Assembly: GCA_013407085.1 (NCBI GenBank)
Contig: JACCGJ010014694.1
Location: 1-64,000, forward strand
Direction: 5' to 3'
Length of the DNA: 64,000 bases
Origin: Atriophallophorus winterbourni
Taxonomy: Eukaryota > Platyhelminthes > Trematoda > Plagiorchiida > Microphallidae
Positions 55,479 through 64,000 of this stretch are shown one piece after another. The notes under the pieces are model-generated. The model worked only from the letters and a program-made list of their open reading frames with translations, did not search any database and had not been told where the DNA came from. Within the stretch, counting starts at the first letter, position 1. The number at the start of each line of letters is the position of its first letter. A program made the position numbers and the translations under genes.

Positions 55479-58400
55479 GTAAGTTCACGAACGCCTGATA
55501 AAATCACCTGACTGTTGTAGTACTCACTGTTGCCTGTTTCGAAAAATCTGAACATGCTGCTTAACATGAACCACAAAATCTATCATTGCTACCAAATTCC
55601 TAGTTAAAATATACTTTTAAGCGTCTTTAATGATTGTAAAGGCAAAAGCTGGAATCGTATCCACGTTAAAATAGAATAAAACTTTATTAGGATTAATTTA
55701 TTACGTTCACAACCGTTGAGTGATATTCCGCTACTGTCTCCAGGAAGTTTCCCATCGTTACACGGAGACAGAAAGTTTAGTTTCCGTGAGCGCTAGAACA
55801 GCGGATGGACTGCTATCAAGGTTTGTCGTTGAGAGATATATTGACTAGGCTTTGTTCAAGTGAAGCGTGGTTTTTGAATTCATAATCACGGATTAATTCT
55901 CTGTCAATAAGTCAATTGGTTACGAAATAAATTCCCCCCTTTTGAATTTTTACCTGATTCTTGAACTGGCCAGTAAGCAAACAAATCCCGTTTTGCTTGT
56001 TATATTATTTGTAGTTTCCATATTATTCTGTGTTTTTTGTAAAGCTGTATGGTTTTTAGATCATTAAAATGGAATTGAATTGAATTAAGCGACCAGCTTA
56101 TATTGACACTCACTTCAACCGCACTTACTGAAGGTTTAATCAAAGACTTTGCCAGTTGAACAGTTTGCTTTTGGTGAAGGCTTAACACATGTGCAATTCA
56201 TGCACCATCGCATAAAAATATATCCATTGCACATTTAACTATGCATTAGTTAAACTTGGAAAATTACCCCAATTATACAAAACAAGTCGCCAATCACATA
56301 GTTCATCGATAAGCCGGCAAGCAACCGTTCGTTGACAAAATATTGGAAAGCATATTTCCTGTCACCAAGTGATCGGATCTGAATATATGCATCTTATACA
56401 GTCTTTTTCGTTCATTGACCGGAACACCAAACATTGCACTTTTCAAGTTGATTTATCCTATGGGAATGATAAAATGAAGAGATGTAAAGCTTCTGATTTT
56501 TATGTCACCACACTTGAGGGCCACTACCGTTTTCTGAACCTCAACTAAAGATGATTGGAGGATGCATGCTGATTTAAATTGTAACATTACTTAAGCCGAG
56601 TATTGTCTATCGAATATTGCCTATCGACATCGACTATAGGAGGCCAACATCAACAACAACTTAATCTAGATAATCCAAGTGGAGAATAAATTAAAAAAGG
56701 AAGATCTACTTATATGGACTTATATGTACCGTTTACCAAGCAAAAATATTTATCTTCAAATTAATGACCAAGTATCATTGTTGCTAATATATCTCGAAAA
56801 ATTGCATGGGCGACAACTAACACTACCCGAATCCCCACTCCGAGCAGGCTGTTTTGCCAATAAACGTGCTTATGACAGTGCATTATCAAGACAAACTTTA
56901 TCTTAATATTATATTCTGAGCGCACATCTAACGCAACGCAGAATGTTACGAAGAAAATCAATTTGTTTGCTTCAGCATTCTGTATTGACATCCTGCACAC
57001 CAACAGTATTAATGTTGACACGCTACGATCGTAATAAAAACGAATGGAATTTAATTTAAGAAATTATAGCGTGCGTTTAATGATGAAAGCACTCATTTTC
57101 TGCATTTGTAAGAGTTTTGTTTATCGTTATTGCTGTGACAAACTCGAAATCGCATAATATATATGAAAAATAAAATTGAATGTAGCGTCATGACTGGGGT
57201 AAGCCAGAGTATTTTTGCGAGTATGTAGTAGCGAGTTCAGGATTAGTTCGCATACATTCGTTAAGTTTACATTTATATTTCGTTGAACTCGTGTAAGAAC
57301 TTAATGCTTGAGCACAAAGGGGTTTTCTCCTTTGCTGAATTGTTGGCTGCAAATTAATCCTGCAAATCCTAAATAAACTGCAATTTGATTTTAATTTATA
57401 TTAGAGATTCAGAGCTCTTGGTTTGTATTAAATTCAAACATTCGGATGACAATTACGTGACTGAATGCACTTGAGCAACTTCTCTTAAACGTTGACAATC
57501 GATTATTAAATGGAAACATTATAATTTACATTAAAACATCCAACAATTGGACAACCAAATGTTGGCTATTACTGTTTTAGACCGAATCGTCACTATCGTG
57601 AAAGTCATTTCGAAATACATGTGGTATTGTGGAACAAATATCTACGAACATTTTTATTCAGTAAACTTGAATTTTTTCAGTAAATAAGTACTGTTCATTT
57701 TCAGGGAATTTCAAAATTACGACGTTCTTTGCATCGAAATGGGATGAAGCTTGGCCTCCATATGTGGAGCAAATTACACCAAACAAAACTGGCTGCAAAA
57801 GCAGCGGCATTTTGGCGATTGGATTATGTCTCAATCACTGCGACACGTCGACGCAGCAACGACTCGATTGATGGATTACTACCATTCACTGAAAGTCTCC
57901 GCAACCACGGTGGAAAAATGTTTGTCGCGTGTGTTGGTGGGGTCTTGAGCTCAGGGTTCAGACGAAAACATGATCAACTTGCTTGGACCGATATTCTGGG
58001 AGCATGCAATTCTTGGAACTTAGGTTTACTGGAAATCAGAACATGGGACACAGTTTTAGGAACGCTGAAAAATTTGAAAAACAACAATGCTCTCTACTTC
58101 TCGCTTGTTGGTCCGGGTCATTGGAATGACCTGGGTTCATTATCGTTCGGGCCAGATTGCCTGACCAAAGAGGAGCAGCAAACTCAAATGGCAATGTGGA
58201 GCTTGTTCGCCTCACCGTTGTTTTTTTCGTTCGACCTGAATCAAGTTGATCAAAGTGTTATTGATTTGATGAAAAATCCACAATTAATTTCGATCGACCA
58301 AGACACTGGTGGAAGAATGCCGAGATTTGTTGGCATGGATAACACTGTGCAGGTATGTGCTAGCTATTTTTTGAATGACTGTATCACCAGGGTTTTCAGG

Positions 58401-60670
58401 TGCTCATATTCCCTGCCCTTGCATAGCAATGCTGGCTCCAAACTATTTCGATCATCAATTGGATATCGTAAGCCTAGATTAAATAAGCCTTGAATATTCA
58501 ATTGTAACATGAAAGATTTCAAGGTAATTGAAGGTTTTTAATGGTCTAAAAAGCAACAAGATTAGCAACAACCATAAGATGGTAAAAATTGTAATATAAG
58601 TGTACAAACTAGATAAGGAATTAGATTGAGTCGCATATATGTTTTCGGGAAACGAATCATTCAATAAAAATGCGTCTAATTTCGTATTAAAGTCATGCAA
58701 GCTAGTGGAGTGAGGAACTGTAGAAGGTAAACTGTTCGGAGTAAGACAGGCACGGACAGAATAAATAAACCTTCTACAGTTCAAGCGGGAATGGGGTACC
58801 ACATGCACACTTTCATACGTCCGATAATTTCTCGTATCCCTTCGCGTGAATAAATCCTGTAAGGGATGTTTCGGGGTATGGAATGTTGTGTAAAGTAAGA
58901 TAAGGTCTCCTCTGATTCGTCGATATGGGAAGTCGAACAGATTCATTTTAGCTATCCTTTCATTATAAGACTTGTTTCAGATGCTGATAACTAGTTTTGT
59001 TGAGCAGTGATAGATTGGATGCATAAGTTCAACATCCTTCTTGAGCAACGGAGACCATTACTGCACCCCATATTCCATGACTGGTCTCAAGTATGTATTC
59101 ATGATCCTTGGGAATATCTTGGGCGAAAATTCCCCAAATAGCCGTTTGAGTATATTTGGGACACGTGTTGCTTTTTAAAGGCAATATTAGTTTGAATTGA
59201 GGTTTATAAACTGTAGCATATCCAGACACCCAAATCTTTTTCTTCACTGCAATTTTCAAGGACGTGAACCTATATGGTATGTGAACACTACTCGATTCCC
59301 CACATACATGAGCCTGCATTTGTTGAACTTGATTATTCACTGTCTTTTAATACTTCGTTAAAGCTTGAGATAAACGCAAGTTGAAATTGCCAGCAAATTT
59401 GCAAAACCTAATTCCTGGGAATGTGAGCAACATATTAAATTTCTCTTGCATAAGCGTCCTGAGCTCTAGATGAGTAATTGCCGTGTGATTTTGTTTATGA
59501 ACATCATGATTCTTTGTTGCAACCATACTTAACAGCTACATTCAATTATTACTTTGTTTTCTTGTAAATTTATTCATTTATTACTTTACAATGATTAACC
59601 GAAATATTTGTCGCTCAATCCAACGATTTTATTTCTCATCAGGAATTCTGTTTGTAAATTTGTCACTTAAATTTTCTTTTGGGATTTCATTCACGACTTT
59701 CGTCATTACAAAAACAACCAATTTAACCAGGGTAAAATTTGTCAGAACAAATGGAACCAATGATTGAAATGATTTATAGATTGAGGAAGCAAATCTACCT
59801 GATGTCAACTCCTTTACGTATGGATAGATTTTTACGAAATTGTTTTACATTTTTTTCTCAATCTCGTACTTAATTACTACATATTTCTGTCATAAAAATA
59901 TGCGGAGTTCTCGACTTAGGCATTCGCTGGCAGTAGGTCAATATGAGATTATTTTCAAGACTTATCTAACGTGATTGATTATTCGGATAAGTCTGAATTT
60001 ATTAAAAAACAAGATGTTCAAGTCACAAAGAGGAGTCCATACTCGGCCATGTGTTGCTATTCATTGAGTAAAGTATCATCTCAACTACCGCTTAAAAACT
60101 TTATCTTAAGAACATTATTTATATCTGTGTTGAAATTTAAGTAGGTGTAATATATCCACATCTGCCTGTCAGTGCTAAACATATGAATCAAAAGAATTCC
60201 TTTACTGAAACATTTCTATATGATCATTATTCATGCTGCGGTGAACCGTAGAAACGCTTGAAAACATCTGATTTAACAAGCTGACACATTTGTTCTTCAT
60301 AAGAACTCAGCTTACACTCGGAAATTTCAAATTATTTTCTACATAAATGCACTTTAATGTCAGGCTAACATTGTAAACTAATTTTACAACACAGCTCTGG
60401 CATAGAGAGCTGCATGATCAATCGAAAACATGGGTTTTGGCCTTTATGAACGAAGGAGACGCGGAGTCAACCCTGAAAACCACACTGACGGCGATGCAAA
60501 TTGAACGCTTTCCGGGATGTTCTTTGTTCTACCGAATAACAGATGTGTTCAACAGCACGATAGTTGGGAGGATTCCACTTTGGGAAATATTTCCAGTTGT
60601 CGTGAAACCTCACGCTACTCGAATGTTTCTGATTCGAGGAAACTGCTCGGAAGTGCATAAATCACTGTAG
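55173..60670 (+). CDS. GH27-fold pseudoenzyme, gene copy B (three exons)
   Basis: Exons 55173-55478, 57705-58352 and 60395-60670 with the same splice sites and phases as copy A give 409 residues. All inactivating substitutions are shared: N78-S79 for the Asp pair, T147 for the nucleophile, N207/L211 for the Arg and acid/base, and no CxGYPG loop. They therefore predate the duplication, and both frames have stayed open since. The coding sequences differ at 11 bases before the stop, 8 of them replacements; introns differ more. The stop is displaced, adding Ser-Leu, and the AATAAA overlapping the stop in copy A is lost. Intron 1 is half as long because it lacks the retrozyme and CR1 insertions. 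Expression cannot be judged from sequence. Confidence 0.88.
57705..58352 (+). CDS. GH27-like copy B exon 2
   Basis: Acceptor TTCATTTTCAG, donor CAG|GTATGT, 216 codons; R309 is the only protein difference from copy A. The intron sequence just upstream of the acceptor is far more diverged. Confidence 0.92.
58500..59530 (-). mobile_element. CR1-like fragment in intron 2 of copy B
   Basis: Counterpart of 40970-42000, with the same boundaries and the same C-terminal CR1 motifs (58946-58520). Confidence 0.8.
60395..60670 (+). CDS. GH27-like copy B exon 3
   Basis: 91 codons plus TAG. R365 and I374 differ from copy A; the N371-S-T site is kept. The C-terminus is extended by two residues. Confidence 0.88.
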   Translation, partial: LWHRELHDQSKTWVLAFMNEGDAESTLKTTLTAMQIERFPGCSLFYRITDVFNSTIVGRIPLWEIFPVVVKPHATRMFLIRGNCSEVHKSL

Positions 60671-62799
60671 TTTTTCTCATTTCAATTCGCATATTTTCAT
60701 TCATTGTCAATAGGAGATTCCTTATTGTGACACTGCTAAATCAACTTCGATAGCTTCATGTATGTAAATAACGAACAATAATATGTAGCTTGCACATCCC
60801 TGATTTTTCTACACTCTTTTTCTGTTTATTTTTATTGATCGAAAGCATGTATGTGTATATGCCACACACAAAAATTCCTTTCGAAAATTTCACCATGTTG
60901 AGTTCAATCCTATTGTCTGTGCACGAAAAAAACTTTGCAATTGGTAATATAATAATCACAAACACACCACTCGAGGTCTTCTTTTGTTAATAATCCACAT
61001 TGTCTGGATATATTAGAGGTAGCATACTTTTGTCTGAATTCTGAATCTTCGTATGTATTTCTCGTAAAGAAAAACAAGACAACTTTCAAAACTTAATAAA
61101 TTATTCATCTATTGTGATCTGAGTGGATAAAACTTATTCGAAAGCAACAGAAGCTTGTGTTGAAGATGATGAACAAGCGTTAATGGTTTATTCAACATTA
61201 TTCGAAATCTGTGCGTAAAACTAACAATGAAAAAACGAAACAAAAATTACGCATAAAAGTGTTCGTAGAAAATACACATATCAGCCAAATACGTTTGACC
61301 GCGAGTGTTCAATAGGTAAGTTGCTCGCGCAAAAAGTACACGATGCCCATGGAATAGATTACTTTTGATATTGACTTACTAGAATGTAATATGATATGCA
61401 TTGATTGAGTCTTTGAAGGTGCATGATATTTGAGAAGATCGGCATACACCGGGTGAGAATTATCTGTGATGATAATATTGAATTTTGCATCGCATGCACA
61501 AGAGTACATCTTCAGAATTTTCCTAGACTGTCTTCGTGAGAGATAGATTTTGTTCTTGTGCTATGATTCTAATACAGCGTTTGAGTAAAACAAGTAAGAT
61601 GAGATTTAAATGAAATAGTTAAGGTCTTTGGAATTATTAATAGAGCGCACGCTAAAGGTCTGTTTTCGATAAGGTCGAGACGCGGGGAAATTCGCTGTAG
61701 ATTGCGAAGCGTCACATTCAGGAATATTCACAATTTATGGTTGAAAAGTAATCAAATTTGAAGTAAACACGGTAGCAATAACGATACAAAATTAAATAGG
61801 TATAAATAATATGAATTAATTCTCATGACTGGAGTATAGCATACAAATAATTTCGTGATTCAATAATTTATGATGACGAAAAGCAATTTGCATCACACAT
61901 AACATAACATAGTAAATATTCATTCGTGAAAAAATAATTCATAATGATTTATTATTTAGAAACTGTATACACATATACCTGAAAAGCAGTTAGCCAACTA
62001 ATCCTCCGATAATTTATAGTGAATCCCCAAATGAATGTTTAACGACAACATGAGATTTAATTGAGATGTTCAGGTCTTTGGTATAATTAATAGAGCGTAA
62101 GCTAAAGGTCTGTTTTCGATAAGGTCGAGACGCGCGGAAATTCTCTGTAGATTGCTCAGCAACATATTCAGGAAGATTCATAATTTATGGTGACGAAAAG
62201 CAATTTGCTTCACACTTGACATAATATATTAAATATTCATTCGTGAAAAAATGATTCATAATGATTTAATTTCACGTATTGTCGAGTTGAACAATTAACG
62301 TGAGTCAATACACAGGTGGGGTTAAATATTTGTCCAAATTTTGAATGTCTCGACGCTAGAAGCGTTTTAGAGATAAGTGAAAAATTATCACGTTTAGCTT
62401 GCACATAATCGTCTCTTGCATGTGGATCAAGGTTCTCGCTCGTTCGTGATCGGTGTTCATACTGCAGTGAGTTCGGAACCAATCACTTATTGCGGTGAAG
62501 CAGAACTTTACTTGTTACGGTTTCTGAAGCTGGTGTTTTACAAAGAAAGGCACTTAGATGTCATTAGTGTGAGATAGATCATTTCAAAAAGAATAGTAAT
62601 CGACAGTAAACCAAGTAAGCAAAATGCACTAAGGAATAGTTTGCTTTTGTGAGCATTGTTTCTATCATAAGATGTCTATTTAATACCTATTTACAGTGTA
62701 CGTGGGTACCATATTTTCGATTTCATGTTCAAACCTGGGTGCATTACAAGAACGGTTTTAGTTCATAGTAAGCTAAGTGACTTGTTGCCAACGCAAATT
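60671..62799. other. Duplicated non-coding region after gene B
   Basis: Counterpart of 42934-46500 without the CR1 insertion. Near 62460 it preserves the uninterrupted site (GTGTTCATACTGCAGTGAGT). No gene seen. Confidence 0.55.
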
Positions 62800-63124
62800 A
62801 ATTACTGAATACCGGTTTTTGAAATCTCCGTACATGTTACTGAAATTAATTGTTTAGTAAATTTAATAGTGTTCAAGGGATTTGCGACTACTGAATCATC
62901 GATTTCAATAAGTATAACTTCCAACGTTGTGCGAAAATGATGCTGAAGGTGAGGTAATGTTATTTTGCTAAAAGTGGAGAAATTCATTGTTGTAGAATTA
63001 ACGAGCCTAATGAATCACGAAGAATAATACCCATTCAGCTGGATCAAATCTTGACAAATTAGTTTCACGTTGCTTCACACTGGTTAGATATGTTATAAAA
63101 AGTCGATTCTGTACTCATACTCGC

Positions 63125-63426
63125 TGTTGCGGTCAAGAAAATCATCTATAATGAAGCCGAGAATATTTTCCAAAGCAGAACTTAGTTATTGGAAGGTACC
63201 ATGCAAATGGGGACATCATTCATATCTGGTGATTGACTGCTGCCCATTTGTAGATACGACACCAAATCATTCTCTCCTAACATTCTTCTGTCTACCATTC
63301 AATCCAGAGAAGCAGCAGTATTATGGTAGATGTGATGGCAAGGATCACGGAAAGTTATCTCGAATGGCATGGCATGTATCAAAGACCAATATAGATGAAG
63401 TATGTAGTAACAACGATTCAAGGTAA
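63125..63426 (+). CDS. Unrecognised exon-like ORF, intact in copy B
   Basis: An open frame through KPRIFSKAELSYWKVPCKW, GHHSYLVIDCCPFVD, FCLPFNPEKQQYYGRCDG and KLSRMAWHVSKTNIDE, then a donor-like GAA|GTATGT at about 63399. Spacing of Cys and aromatic residues looks like a real extracellular domain, but I cannot name it. Copy A has the same sequence with a one-base deletion. Known differences between copies are nearly all replacements. Confidence 0.35.
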
Positions 63427-63950
63427 TTCAAGTTTTTTGATGGTCTAAAAAGCAACAAGCTTAACAACAACGATAGGATGGTAAAAATTGAATTCTAAGT
63501 GTATAAACGATCTAAGGAAGTAGATTAAACAGTATATAAGTGTTCTGGAAACGAATAATGCAATAAAAATCCGTCTAATTTCGTTTTAAATTCGTGCAAG
63601 CTAGTGGAGTGAGCAACGGTTGAAGGTAAACTGTTCCAAGTAAAACAGACACGGAACAGAATAAAAATACCTTCTAGAATTCAGGCGGGAATAGGGTGCG
63701 ACCAGCACATATTCATGGGTCCGATAATTTATCGTATCCCTCCGCGTGAATAAATCCTGTATGGGATGGTTCGGAGTATGAAATGTTTTGTAAAGCAAGA
63801 CTAGGTCTCCTCTGATTCGTCGATGGGGGAAGTCGAACAGATTCAGTTGAGATATCCGTTCTTTATATGGTTTGTTTCGAGTGCTGAGGACTAGTTTTGT
63901 TGAGCGGTGATAGATTCGCTGCATAAGTTCAACATCCCTCTTGAGCTATA
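63418..63950 (-). mobile_element. CR1-like 3' fragment, copy B
   Basis: Counterpart of 47240-47790. Minus-strand frame from 63924: MQRIYHRSTKLVLSTRN, LNLFDFPHRRIRGDLVL and NSRRYFYSV, with a one-base insertion near 63653. Confidence 0.85.
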
Positions 63951-64000
63951 CTCGCATGTGACCGCAATGAGGCTACCGTGCGTATTTCGCTCTATTCGTT

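Larger units (their letters stand above)
54092..64000 (+). repeat. Segmental duplication copy B, block 3
   Basis: Direct match of 34391-47823, still matching at the window edge. It includes gene B, the shared CR1 fragments and the exon-like ORFs. Confidence 0.93.

Overview
The window looks like nuclear DNA of a flatworm, most likely a digenean trematode close to schistosomes. This is inferred from three things. The AT-rich sequence carries spliced genes with GT-AG introns. It holds a dense load of RTE, CR1-like and Penelope-like retroelements whose protein wording I associate with schistosome genomes. It also contains hammerhead-ribozyme repeats of the retrozyme type. Species cannot be named from sequence alone. 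I saw no bacterial operon, CRISPR array, tRNA or rRNA gene.

Layout. 1-8.7 kb: mostly unassigned DNA with a decayed Penelope-like element folded back on itself (3.77-5.35 kb). 8.7-17.4 kb: a NOLC1/Nopp140-type nucleolar phosphoprotein gene (exons 11596-14389, 16268-16371, 17256-17411), whose central exon is a 366-bp tandem repeat array; a dispersed short repeat family of about 245 bp crowds its introns and flanks. 18.8-26.7 kb: decayed LINEs and one near-complete RTE retrotransposon (21.4-24.9 kb) inserted inside one of the short repeats. 26.7-27.8 kb: a small unrecognised gene for a secreted Tyr/Ser/Gly/Pro-rich protein on the minus strand.

29.5-64 kb is a tandem segmental duplication. Blocks at 29.5-30.5, 31.8-32.2 and 34.4-47.8 kb recur in the same order at 49.8-50.8, 53.1-53.4 and 54.1-64.0 kb. 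Each copy carries a complete three-exon gene for a GH27 (alpha-galactosidase/alpha-N-acetylgalactosaminidase) fold protein: copy A 35430-42933 (407 aa), copy B 55173-60670 (409 aa). Both keep the family length, signal peptide and fold motifs. Both have lost the sugar-binding Asp pair, the nucleophile, the acid/base and an active-site disulfide, so they read as secreted pseudoenzymes.

The copies have since gained different insertions. Copy A holds a 554-bp retrozyme-like insertion in intron 1, with two direct and one inverted well-formed hammerhead ribozyme and a 12-13 bp target duplication; copy B preserves the empty site. Copy A also has extra CR1 fragments and a Tigger/pogo-derived short transposon (32274-33408). 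Copy B has a 5'-truncated RTE fused to a CR1 fragment. Every LINE fragment whose direction I could read lies on the minus strand, antisense to the two main gene families.
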